Below are positions 52,131 through 63,715 of a stretch of DNA of 64,000 bases, one piece after another. The first letter of the stretch is position 1; every line of letters begins with the position of its first letter. The notes under the pieces are model-generated. The model saw only the letters and a program-made list of their open reading frames with translations, was not told where the DNA came from and did no database searches. Both the position numbers and the translations under genes were made by a program. This DNA is from Lepidostoma basale (taxonomy: Eukaryota > Arthropoda > Insecta > Trichoptera > Lepidostomatidae). The stretch lies in contig JAHDVF020001350.1 in the NCBI GenBank assembly GCA_022606425.2, positions 1,240,001-1,304,000 of the forward strand, written 5' to 3'.

Positions 52131-52825
52131 AGTTGGCATCGCAATCAAAAGCCTATCCAAAAAAGCTAAAATCGACCTTCGTGGCAGAGTGGTAAAAGCT
52201 CTGACTTCCAAACCGAAGGTCCCGGGTTCGATTCCCTGCGATGGCAGTGTGATTGTCACACTGTCTTTGGTCTGGTGTAGAATTCAAGTGACAATAAAAT
52301 GGCAATAGATTGGCTACCTATCACATGTCATAAGAATCAATATAATAGCTTAAATAAATTGTATACAAGGAAAAAAATGGTAGTGCACAATGGTGTTCTT
52401 GTATTGACCCTTATATTGGAGCATGGAACTGGCAAAGAAGGATGAAAGTAGAAAAATGCGATAGAAATGAGATCTCTTGTGAGAGACGAATGTGTGGAAA
52501 ATCTGTGTATGATGGAGTGTCGAATGAAAATATTAAAAGTGAATGGAACAATTAGATGGTAGCACATGGAAATATTGAATAAAGAAATAATGGTAAAAAA
52601 AAGTATATGTAAACGTTGTTTATGGAACTAGAAATAGAAGAAGACCTAGGAAAACGTGGCACGATCAAATAAATCGAATATTGAATGTCGGACACGTGAG
52701 GAGTCGGAGAAATCGATGTACATGCATGACACGATGTGTGAGGTAAGATGTAAATATGTCAACAAATAAAAGTGTGGCAGTCTATTATTTCTGCCTACCC
52801 CTTCAGAAAGTTAGTTAGTTAGTTT
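52131..52825 (+). mobile_element. LINE-A1 copy carrying a SINE-T
   Basis: 52131-52182 encodes VGIAIKSLSKKAK; 52377-52825 resumes with VVHNGVLVLTL and runs, with many frame breaks, through the RNRRRPRKTWHDQINRILNV block to a (GTTA) tail at 52808-52824. Confidence 0.75.
52183..52376 (+). mobile_element. SINE-T inserted in LINE-A1
   Basis: CGACCTTCGTGGCAGAGTGG head, A box TGGCAGAGTGGTAAAAGC, B box GGTTCGATTCC at 52226-52236, body GTGTGATTGTCACACTGTCT and tail TTGTATACAAGGAAAAAAA. The best-preserved plus-strand copy, with a shortened 3' end. Confidence 0.88.
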
Positions 52826-52872
52826 GTTTAAAAATATTAATTTAATAATACATAAAATCTGTAACTCTAATG

Positions 52873-53299
52873 CATAGGTTCCCAAAAAAATTTGTCCTAT
52901 AGACCCCTTGCCGATTTTTTCTGTATTGTGTAAACCCCCTACTTTCCTAGTATTGATTTTTTCGCAAATTCATCTATAACTATATTTTAGTTTTTGGAGC
53001 CGACACTGAACTATTCACTTTGATTGGGTTTTCTATAGAAAAAAAAAACAATTTACTGAATGTATAATTTGTGAATTTATGTCTATTATAAGAAAGTATT
53101 ACGTAAGTCCTTACATAGGTACTATCTGTGAGTTGGATTATTACATTTTTAAGAAGCCAATATTTTGGAGACGCTTGCTTATCTAGATCTGCTCTTGTGG
53201 ACTCCAATTAACATCTAATGGACCCCTAAATTGATGTGGACCCCTTGCAGTTCAAAATCGTCCACTTGGGGTCGATAAAGACCACTTTGGGAAACACTG
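52873..53299. mobile_element. hAT-type MITE with perfect 8-bp duplication
   Basis: Ends CATAGGTTCCCAAA and TTTGGGAAACACTG are inverted repeats. CTCTAATG flanks both sides (52865-52872, 53300-53307). The interior resembles the 11.8-kb copy (TAGACCCC, GGGGTC). No transposase. Confidence 0.9.
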
Positions 53300-53307
53300 C
53301 TCTAATG

Positions 53308-53737
53308 AGATGGGTATAAATACAAAAATAACTTTCTTAGTATCGAATACGGATATCAAATTAATGTTAATTTCGCAAATATAAGAGAAAGGTAATCGTT
53401 TCGAAACTGAGAAAGGATTCTAAGATCCTCGAACAGTTCCGGCTCTATGGTGCAATCTATTACTTCACATACTACAATATTTTAAAGAATTTTAAATAAA
53501 TTAACTCAAATCGAAGCTAAACAGCAATTGTTATGAAACCCAATTTTAAATATTCAACGCTATTTGAATATTGTATGCGAACTTAATATATTTGATTTGC
53601 ATTTAAATTAAATAGTAGTTTTGTGAAACTTTTTTTATTACTTGAAGACAAAACCATAGTGACGAGAGGCACGTTTTATATATTTATATATACCCATTAT
53701 ATCTATCCCCATTTCATTAATTTCGTATGGAAGATAG
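53308..53737. other. no recognised feature
   Basis: Unassigned AT-rich sequence. Confidence 0.4.
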
Positions 53738-53925
53738 CTTACTAACTAACTAACTAACTATCAAGCCGTCTCCCCGAAGAGGTCGAGAGAGAGAATAGAC
53801 CGCCATCTATTCTATTCGGACACACTTATCTCGATTTCTTCTACGAGATTTAATATTTGATTTATTTGATCGTACTAGGTTTTCTTTGGCCTTCCTCTAT
53901 TTCTACACGTCGTTATCATATACTT
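53738..53925 (-). mobile_element. LINE-A1 3' end
   Basis: (GTTA)n tail in complement at 53740-53761 and decayed protein end. Internal deletion before the GRPK-like block. Confidence 0.65.
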
Positions 53926-53934
53926 AATTAACCA

Positions 53935-54676
<742 letters not shown>

Positions 54677-54684
54677 CATATACT

Positions 54685-54860
54685 TTATTTACCATTATTT
54701 CTCCTTTCATTATTTTCATGTGTCAAAACCATATTAATATTCTTTTCATTATTTCATTTCATAACACGTTCATTCGCACTGCTTTCGCTTCTTATATTTC
54801 CATTCGATACTCTGTCATAGACACATTCGTCTAAGAGGTTTCACTTCTATTGCATTTAAA
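54685..54860 (-). mobile_element. LINE-A1 internal fragment
   Basis: The complement contains the [20 protein letters not shown] and YDRVSNGNIRSE-like blocks, decayed. Confidence 0.55.
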
Positions 54861-54884
54861 AAACGTTGATTAATTATAAATGTT

Positions 54885-55037
54885 TTTTTATGGTATCACA
54901 ATTTTTTTATATTTATTTTCGCGACAGCTATTGTAACACTTGATGAATTCAACATAGGTTGACGAAACAGAAGTCGCGATAAATAAATAAATAAAAATTG
55001 TGATACCATAAATATCGTTTTATAATTTAACAGTCAA
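54885..55037 (+). repeat. P1 repeat
   Basis: At 54940-54976: TTGATGA, ATT, stem TCAAC/GTTGA with loop ATAG, C, GAAA, damaged CAGAAG, TC. A partial left arm (GCGACAGCT) is at 54921-54929. Confidence 0.55.
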
Positions 55038-55563
55038 TAATCAAATCAAATCAAATCAGTTTATTAACTAAGACATTACAAACAACAAAATGTTGAAGGC
55101 ATCTATGAGCAGATTACAAAGAACAAAATGTTTAAGGCAAAATGTTTAAGGCAGGTCAAATATTATAAAAATTCAACATTATACCAGGAACGCATTAGAG
55201 ATGGTTCGACATTAGGAAGACAAGATACTTTCTAAAGTCAAGAGTATTTGTCGAAGACGTCGATCTCCGAGGAGACCGCGTTCAGCAGATTAATTGCTCT
55301 TCCCACCGGTGTCACCAGGGGCAGATTGGTTCTGGTGGCCGGTAGGTAAAACAATCTGTGCTGTCGCTGTCGGAGATATATATTATATCAGGGAAAAAAG
55401 ACCAACACCCTCCAGCAAGCCCGAGTTCTCGAAATATCCCCTGATTATTCTAAAGAAAATGGTAATGAGATGCCCATCTCTTCGAAGCTGTAAAGAATTG
55501 GTCCCGAGCATTCCCAAAAGAAATGCCGTGGGATAGAGTCACAGAAAACTACCATACTGCCTC
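55038..55563 (-). pseudogene. CR1-1 LINE 3' end
   Basis: The minus strand encodes part of the CR1-1 C-terminus (LYPTAFLLGMLGTNSLQLRR, LPATRTNLPLVTPVG, LLNAVSSEIDVFDKY) with frame breaks, and ends in the TTTGA-repeat tail at 55038-55055. It is about 525 bp. Confidence 0.8.
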
Positions 55564-55625
55564 TGTATATAATGTTCATATAATGTTGAAGTATCGTAGT
55601 GTTGTGGCCAAAAAAAATTTACATT
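55564..55625 (+). repeat. P1 tail module
   Basis: ATGTTGAAGTATCGTAGTGT and TGTGGCCAAAAAA match the P1 tail. Confidence 0.45.
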
Positions 55626-55644
55626 TTAATTACTACATTATTTT

Positions 55645-56480
55645 TTTAGGCATAAACCTGGTGGGGGGAGCTGATCTGCGGGAAGAAATACAAGTCCTAG
55701 TAAACAAGGCAGCTGCAATCTCTGGGGCTCTAAAATCCACAATATGGAAAAACAAAGACATGGCCATTAAGAGTTACATGAAAATCTATAAAACATGCGG
55801 AAGACCAAAAATAACATACGGCGTCGAAGCAAGGGCAGACATAGTAAGGACCAAACAAGTTTTGAGGACTTCCAAAATGAAGACACTGAGACGATTGCAG
55901 GCAAGACACTGAGAGATCGCGTGAGGAACACCAGCATAAGATAGATGTGTGAGGTTGAGGATATTATAAGATGGAGCAGACAGCGAAAAAGGGACTGGTA
56001 CGGTCATGTTCAAATAATGGACACCACCAGACTCCCCTATATTGCATTGCATAATCAGTCTCATAGGACTCGTCCTCGTGGAAGACCTCTTAACCCTTTG
56101 GGTTATTTTCTGAGAAACGTGCAAAAAAAACCAGGTTTTTTAGTAATGAAATTTAATTATATATTAATTTTATTTTGTTAAATTACAAAACATCAAATAC
56201 TCGGCCGCACACTTCTCCTGCCCCTTGTAAAACTATCATATTTATGAAGACTTGTACTCGAGTGTTGTTGGCTCACGCGCGTATCCCTAACAGTTTGTAC
56301 ATTTTAGGGAGGTACATTACTTCTCCTCAAGCGCGTACGTGATACGGAATAGCGCAGAATGGTACAGTCACTGTGAACGTATCACGTACGTTCAAAAACG
56401 TAGGGTGGTTTAAAGATGGAAGGACAGCAGGAAATCTACCTAACAGGAGGAACAACACTCTGGAGAACATACCACATAGG
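55645..56480 (+). mobile_element. RTE-B LINE 3' fragment split by a TTAA element
   Basis: Encodes GADLREEIQVLVNKAAAISG, ALKSTIWKNKDMAIKSYMKI, KTCGRPKITYGVEARADIVR, RTSKMKTLRRLQARH, then in other frames MCEVEDIIRWSRQRKRDWYG, HVQIMDTTRLPYIALHNQSH and RPRGRP. It resumes at 56410 with LKDGRTAGNLPNRRNN. Confidence 0.8.
56094..56409. mobile_element. piggyBac-like non-autonomous element
   Basis: TTAA occurs at 56090-56093 and 56410-56413; excision with one TTAA restores the RTE-B sequence CCTCTTAAAGATGG. The 316-bp element begins CCCTTTGGG and ends GTAGGGTGGT, and is GC-rich near its right end. Terminal repeats are weak; assignment rests on exact TTAA duplication. Confidence 0.65.
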
Positions 56481-56564
56481 TCTTTATTAGTTTGTTAGTT
56501 AGTAAGTGTAAATATTAGCAATGCTTGAATTTCAAAAAAACATATGATATATTTTATTTTTGAC

Positions 56565-56865
56565 TTCCGAAATTAAGACACCGAGGACGAAAGCAGACAA
56601 GACACTGAAAGATCACGTGAGGAACACCAGAAAAAAGAGAGATATGTGAGGTTGAGGATATTATAAGATGGAGCAGACAGTGGAAAAGGGACTAGTACGG
56701 TCATGTCCCAAGAATGGACACCACCAGACTCTTCTATATTGCACTACATAATCAACCTCATGGGACTCGTCCTCGTGGAAGACCTCCTAAAAGATGAAAG
56801 AACAGCTATAAATCTACACTCTGGAGAACAGACCACATAGGTCTACAATAAGGAAGAAGAATAAC
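56565..56865 (+). mobile_element. RTE-B LINE 3' end, second copy
   Basis: Same blocks as the preceding copy (LKDHVRNTRKKRDM, HVPRMDTTRLFYIALHNQPH, GTRPRGRPPKR) and a GAAGAAGAATA tail. A tandem of two related insertions. Confidence 0.75.
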
Positions 56866-57236
56866 GTTTTTTTGTACGAATTATTAAACGGGATTTGCAC
56901 AGCGACAGATGCAGCATCTTTATTAGTTGTACCAACATGCGCTGTAGTTAGGCTGGCTCTCATTTGGCGCGACCCTGTTTGCACACTGTGAGCAAACATT
57001 GAAGTGCCCCGCGCTACGAAAGTGTACACAGTGACCGCGTTGGCTCACTCCATATTAGCTCCACAAACATTTGCAGGGGAAACTCGGCGGTTAAGGTAAT
57101 CGTCCGTCAATACCGCCGGCGAATGTTTGTCGGAGAGTATTCTCTCGTGTGAGTCAATAGAATGGGATCCTGTCAACAGGGGCGGAGCGAGTGATATCAC
57201 ACATAACACTTCCTTTTGTTCCTAATAGATATTCTA
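56866..57236. other. unassigned, GC-richer stretch
   Basis: 56930-57190 has noticeably higher GC than its surroundings (GGCGCGACCCTGTTTGC, AATACCGCCGGCGAATG). No repeat family or exon was recognised. Confidence 0.35.
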
Positions 57237-57395
57237 ACTAACTTACTAACTAACTAACTAACTAACCATCACGCCGTTCCGAAGGGGTAGGCAGAAAGAA
57301 TGGACTGCCACATTTTTTATGTATATCAGGAAATAAAAGTGTGGCAGTCCATTATTTCTGATATCCCTTCGGGGAGACGGCGTGATTGTTAGTTA
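57237..57395. repeat. inverted pair of LINE-A1 3' ends
   Basis: 57237-57315 is the complement of the LINE-A protein end and (GTTA)n tail; 57316-57395 is the same end in plus orientation. Together they form a hairpin-capable ~160-bp inverted repeat. Confidence 0.8.
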
Positions 57396-57429
57396 TTTAA
57401 TTTTTTGCCTAATACCTAAGCCTAAGCCT

Positions 57430-57610
57430 ATGCCTAATAACCTTGTAAGTCTCAACGCTTACGGTGGGCTGGCCATGTAGAGAGAATGCCAGAGGGTAGA
57501 ACACCAAGAATTATATCCATATGGGTGCCTTGCAAAAAGAGACCAAGAGGCAGACCGAGGAAAATATGGGAGGATTGCGTAGAATTGCGACCGAAGAATT
57601 CAGTTGGGTT
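57430..57610 (+). mobile_element. RTE-D LINE 3' fragment
   Basis: LRWAGHVERMPEGRTPRIIS, then KKRPRGRPRKIWEDCVE. The C-terminal module of a separate RTE-like lineage. Confidence 0.7.
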
Positions 57611-57619
57611 TGGTGGCCT

Positions 57620-58134
57620 TTGAAAAATTACGTCATGTTCTCACCTCTAAAATACCACAATGCCTCAAGACTAAAATCTTCAACCAATGCGTCTTGCCAG
57701 TCATGACGTACGGAGCCGAGACGTAGATACTGACGAAAGGTCTAGTCTACAGATTCAAGGTCGCCCAACGCGCCATGGAAAGAGCCATGCTTGGAATAGT
57801 CTTGAGGGACAGATTTAGAAACGAATTTAATCGTCAACAAACCAAGGTGACTGGGGTGGCTCTGAGGATGGGCGAGCTGAAGTGGCGATGGGCTGGCCAT
57901 ATCTGCCGGAGAACCGACGGCCGATGGGGGAGACGGATTCTGGAGTGGAAACCGCGTAGAGGATTCCGCATAGTTGGACGTCCCCTTACCCGCTGGACCG
58001 ACGATCTGAAGAGGATTGCTGGACTTGGATGGATGGGAGCGGCATTGGATAGGGGGCGGTGGCGTGCTTTGGGAGAGGCGTACATTCAGCAGTGGATGAC
58101 AGACGGCTGGTGATGATGATGATGATGATGCGTG
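57620..58134 (+). mobile_element. RTE-C-like LINE 3' end with TGA tail
   Basis: 57775-58113 is open: MERAMLGIVLRDRFRNEFNR, MGELKWRWAGHICRRTDGRW, FRIVGRPLTRWTDDLKRIAG and GEAYIQQWMTDGW, ending TGA and a (TGA)n tail. The region before 57770 is frame-broken. The tail differs from the (GAA)n of other RTE-C copies. Confidence 0.82.
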
Positions 58135-58275
58135 GAATAAGATTGGGAGAAAATGGAAAAAGCTAGGGAATGGAGAGTGATGGCCAGGGATAGAAGTCAG
58201 AGGAGGACTGTTGTGGAGGAGGCCAAGTCCCACATCGGGATGTAACGCCGAGAAATGATAAATGAATGAATGAAT
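58135..58275 (+). mobile_element. RTE-E LINE 3' end
   Basis: EKAREWRVMARDRSQRRTVV, EEAKSHIGM, then a (TGAA)n tail at about 58255-58275. Starts immediately after the previous tail. Confidence 0.6.
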
Positions 58276-58559
58276 GCTTGCCTAATACCGTCCTGTTCGA
58301 ATTGCAGGAATCTCCTGAAAGCAATGCTTATTGGTAAATGTAATGGCACGTCTTATTAGATGACAAATGACGTTACAGCGACAGGTATTCCGAGTGGCAT
58401 TGTACGGCGATAATCTGTCTAAGGCCCGACAATGAAGATTTCACCTGCGCTCTCTCAAAGGAGTTGATGAATTAGGACATTCCTGCATGCTAATTCACAC
58501 CGCGTGGCTCGGCCGGTGGCAGCCAGCCGGATATTGATTGATATCTGGTGTTTATTTAT
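58276..58559. other. no recognised feature
   Basis: Unassigned; GC moderately raised. Confidence 0.35.
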
Positions 58560-58639
58560 TTATTATAAGTAACACACAGCGATTTAATACATACCAAATA
58601 CACAAAAAATATAGAAATAATAAAGTAAGTTAAATAACT

Positions 58640-58895
58640 TTTATTAATTTAACAGTCCGTAGTTTTGACCGAAACACTATGATACCTTAACATTTTAAAC
58701 TGTTAAATTAAATAACTTAAAATTTAAATTTGACATTTGATATATTATTGTAACACCTGATGATGTCAACATAGGTTGATGAAACAGCTGTCGCGTAAAA
58801 TAAAATACCATTGTGATACAAAAAACAAAGTTATTTAATTTAACCGTTTAAAATGTTGAGACACATAGTGTTTCGGCCAAAACAATGGACTATTT
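58640..58895. repeat. P1 element with intact motif
   Basis: A minus tail module lies at 58650-58720 (GACCGAAACACTATGATACC). The plus motif at 58757-58793 is CTGATGA, T, stem GTCAAC/GTTGAT, GAAA, CAGCTG, TC, and the plus tail module ends near 58890 (AGTGTTTCGGCCAAAACAAT). The two tails in opposite orientation give the element inverted ends. Confidence 0.7.
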
Positions 58896-59004
58896 AATAA
58901 AGTAAGTAATAATAATAAAGTAACTAATCCAAACACAAAAAAAATACTTTATATTGAATCATTCCGAGAATTAGCCACCCTTAATTCCTTTTTAATTATA
59001 TAGT

Positions 59005-59215
59005 AAACAAAACTAACTAACTAACTATCACGCCGTCTCCTCGAAAGGGTAGACAGAAAGAATGGCCTGTCACACTTTAACCGATGCGGCACTCCATGAA
59101 TTATATCCGTGATAGGTTGCGCACCTCATCGCCACCAATAGGCATCTCCCGCGCACACTTCAATCGTTCAACTTCCACATAATAAATCTAAAACAAATGA
59201 TATAAAATACAATGA
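59005..59215 (-). mobile_element. SINE-L with LINE-A 3' end
   Basis: The minus strand starts near TTTGTTTTAGATTTATTATG, has GTGCGCGGGAGATGCCTATT and GGTGGCGATGAGGTGCGCAA, then the LINE-A-derived end AAGTGTGACAGGCCATTCTT through TGATAG and GTTA repeats at 59010-59022. Confidence 0.72.
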
Positions 59216-59489
59216 TTCAAAATAAAATTACAAAATAAAAATAATTTCACACAAAACGTTCATTTTAGATGGTGCACAAATTGTCTAATTAATTTATGTA
59301 TTCATCGTTTTTTTTAATTAGATTCAATTATAGTAAACAAACTAACCCAAAACATAATAAATGTACATTAGGTATATGGAATCATTTAAAAAAATAGTAA
59401 AAACCGTTGTAAGTGCTACATAATTAATTATATAAATAACAACAACACTTTACTTAACAGTAATGGATTATTTGGAATCGCCGCTAGCA

Positions 59490-59600
59490 TTTATTACATA
59501 AACTAAATAAATTTTGATGAAGGTACCAAAAGACGGCAGCAAGCTGCCGAAACCGGTCACGCTAAACATAAGTGGAAGCCCACTAAATATATAATAATAA
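59490..59600 (+). repeat. P7 repeat with hammerhead-like motif
   Basis: At 59527-59559: CAAAAGA (possibly a mutated CTGAAGA), C, stem GGCAGC/GCTGCC with loop AA, GAAA, palindrome CCGG, TC. The stem has six Watson-Crick pairs. Confidence 0.6.
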
Positions 59601-59630
59601 AGAAATTGTGTATATATATATATATATATA

Positions 59631-60951
59631 CGAGGTCTGTTCAAAAAGTATCGCGAATTTTATATTTTTTCAAAAAGTATTTATTTATTCATGAATATCT
59701 ATTTTGTCCCCTTCAAAGTAATTCCCCTCGGATATAATACATTTATGCCAACGTTTTTTCCAATCCTCGAAGCACTTAAAAAAATCATTTTTGTGATCTT
59801 GTTCAGCTCCTCCTTCGATGCCGTCTTTATCTCCTCAATCGTGGCGTAGCGTCGTCCTTTCATGGGCCTCTTCAGTTTTGGAAACAGGAAAAAGTCACAG
59901 GGGGCCAGGTCTGGGGAATACGGTGGCTGCGGCACCATTACTGTGTTGTTTTTGGCCAAATATTCGCGCACAAGCAACGATGTGTGAGCAGGGGCGTTAT
60001 CATGGTGCAAAAGCCAGTTTTTGTTCTTCCACAAATCCGGGCGTTTCTGGCGGATTGCTTCGCGCAAATTGCGCATAACTTGCAGGTAATATTCCTTATT
60101 GACCGTACTACCCTGTGGCAAGAACTCATGATGCACCACGCCCCTGCAATCGAAGAAAACTGTGAGCAAAACCTTCACGTTCGACCGAACTTGGCGCGCT
60201 TTTTTTGGTCTTGGCTCATGCGGCAGCTTCCATTGGGATGATTGAGCTTTGGTTTCCACGTCATAACCATAAACCCATGATTCGTCACCAGTTATGACCC
60301 TCTGGAGCACATTTGGGTCGTCACGGACCGAGTCCAACATCTCCTGAGCAATGTTAACGCGATGCTGTTTTTGGTCGAAATTGAGCAATTTTGGCACGAA
60401 TTTCGCGGCGACCCGACTCATGCCCAAATCATTGGTTAAAATCGAATGGCACGAGCCAATCGATATGTTTAGGTCCTCAGCAACTTCTCTAACGGTGATT
60501 CGACGATTGGCTAATACTATTTTCTTCACTTTATCAATGTTTTCGTCTGTTGTTGACGTGCTCGGGCGTCCGGCACGCTCTTCGTCGTTCATATCTTCTC
60601 GGCCCTCTGAGAACATTTTGTACCACCGATAAACGTTGCTTTGGTCCAAGGTAGCTTCACCATATGCCACAGTCAACATTCGAAATGCGTCCGCGCACTT
60701 TATTTTGTTTTTCACACAAAATTTGATACAGATTCTTTGATCCATTTTTTGGAATAGGCAAAAATCGAAGGCGAGCCAAAACACATCCAAGCAAAACAGC
60801 TGTCAAAAATTAACTAAACATTCAAAATGGCCGACCTTGTCAGCATAAGTAAGGGACATGAGTACCAACATAACGCTACAAAAAAATCAAAAATCAAATA
60901 TACGTAGCCAGCGGAAATTCAAAATTCGCGATACTTTTTGAACAGACCTCG
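59631..60951 (-). mobile_element. mariner element, structurally complete
   Basis: Perfect 31-bp terminal inverted repeats beginning CGAGGTCTGTTCAAAAAG, at 59631-59661 and 60921-60951, flanked by TA on each side within a TA microsatellite. Length 1321 bp, normal for mariner. Contains one transposase frame on the minus strand. The perfect repeats suggest recent insertion. Confidence 0.95.
59699..60745 (-). CDS. mariner transposase, D,D34D, C-terminus frameshifted
   Basis: 348 residues from ATG 60745; the frame is open a little further upstream without another ATG. The N-terminus has a paired helix-turn-helix region (SNVYRWYKMF, residues 36-45; GRPS 59-62; ITVREVAEDL 83-92). The catalytic triad is visible: Asp 154 in TGDESW, Asp 249 in HHDNAPAH, Asp 284 in YSPDLAPCDFF, giving D,D34D. 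The linker is WKLPHEP (172-178). It cuts and pastes the element at TA sites. After about residue 320 the frame is wrong: the normal CFEDWKKRWHKCI end is encoded in a shifted frame, explained by one lost base in an A/T run near 59780-59800. The original stop would be at about 59685. Activity is therefore doubtful. Confidence 0.93.
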   Translation of the reverse strand: MDQRICIKFCVKNKIKCADAFRMLTVAYGEATLDQSNVYRWYKMFSEGREDMNDEERAGRPSTSTTDENIDKVKKIVLANRRITVREVAEDLNISIGSCHSILTNDLGMSRVAAKFVPKLLNFDQKQHRVNIAQEMLDSVRDDPNVLQRVITGDESWVYGYDVETKAQSSQWKLPHEPRPKKARQVRSNVKVLLTVFFDCRGVVHHEFLPQGSTVNKEYYLQVMRNLREAIRQKRPDLWKNKNWLLHHDNAPAHTSLLVREYLAKNNTVMVPQPPYSPDLAPCDFFLFPKLKRPMKGRRYATIEEIKTASKEELNKITKMIFLSASRIGKNVGINVLYPRGITLKGTK

Positions 60952-62697
<1,746 letters not shown>

Positions 62698-62755
62698 TTT
62701 TTTTTTCATTATTTATAAAAGTAAGCCAATGTTATGCTTCCACAAATATAAATTA

Positions 62756-63060
62756 AACTAACCATCACACTATTTCCCGATGGACCGCTACTGGTCTATC
62801 CTGACATAGTTCTTTAGATTTCTCTACATTCGTACATCGTAGCATGCACGCTCATCGATTTTTCCGACTTGTGGCCGCCTTTAAGTATTTGATTAATGCT
62901 TTCCTTGATCTTCCAGGGCTTCTCTCTCCACTTACTCTGCTTGTATACAACATTTTAACCATTTTTTCTCGTCTATTCGTTCCATGTGTTTAAACCATCT
63001 CAGGGATAATTTTTCAATTTAATCTCCTTACATTTCTTCTTTATTTCGTCGTTCAGGCAA
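62756..63060 (-). mobile_element. LINE-A3 3' end
   Basis: Complement of the LINE-A3 end with only one tail unit; the YTSxVSGERSPGRSRK and NKLKNYPxDGLNTWNE-like blocks are recognisable but decayed. Confidence 0.65.
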
Positions 63061-63149
63061 TTCGACTTTTGATCTGTTTTCGTACGTTTCTTCTCTGTAC
63101 TGTGAGCTTGAAGTTTAGGATTTAAATCAATGATTAATAATTTTCTTAT

Positions 63150-63390
63150 ACACTCTCAAATGTAAGCAGAAATAGCAAAATGCTGAGGGCGAGAGAAGTA
63201 TGTAAGAAAAGCGTGGCAATCCATTATTTTTGACTACCCATTCGGAAATATGGCGTGATGGTGAGTTAGTTCTTCTTCTGCTTCTTTTTCAGTCTATTCC
63301 CGTCCACTTCTGGACAAAGGCCTCCTCCATTTCGTTCCGCTTCACGGTAGACGGCGTGATGGTTATTTAGTAAGTTAGTTATTATATAAA
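63150..63390. mobile_element. LINE-A1 3' end interrupted by an RTE-C 3' end
   Basis: 63185-63268 is the plus LINE-A end (REVCKKSVAIHYF..HSEIWRDGE-like); 63270-63345 is a minus RTE-C end (NGGGLCPEVDGN and a TTCTTC tail); 63346-63390 is the remaining LINE-A tail, ACGGCGTGATGGTTATTTAG. Confidence 0.65.
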
Positions 63391-63715
63391 CAACGAGCTG
63401 TACCATATTTACAAAGCTCCCAGTCTCTCCACACAGGTCTGACTGAATGGATTGAGATGAGCCGGTCACGTGCAGAGGATGCCGTCATCGCGTACCCCAA
63501 AAAGATTGCTGGAATGGCACCCAGGTGGCAGAAGACCAATTGGACGACCAAGGCTGCGATGGGAGGATGAAGTTGGGAGAGATGGGGCGAAATTGTTACG
63601 AGTGTCAGACTGGAGGGTCGAAGCGGAGGACAGGAGGAGTTGGAGGCGAAGAATACTGGAGGCTAAGGCTGGATATGGACTGTACGGCCATCGAAGAAGA
63701 AGAAGAAGTTATAAA
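63391..63715 (+). mobile_element. RTE-F LINE 3' end
   Basis: NELYHIYKAPSLSTQV, a stop, then HVQRMPSSRTPKRLLEWHPG, GRRPIGRPRLRWEDEVGRDG and RSWRRRILEAKAGYGL before a (GAA)n tail at 63695-63708. Nearly identical to the 17.8-kb copy. Confidence 0.82.

Noticed and set aside
60746..60790. Longer N-terminus for the mariner transposase
   Set aside because: The upstream in-frame start would be TTG; the ATG at 60745 gives the length usual for mariner.
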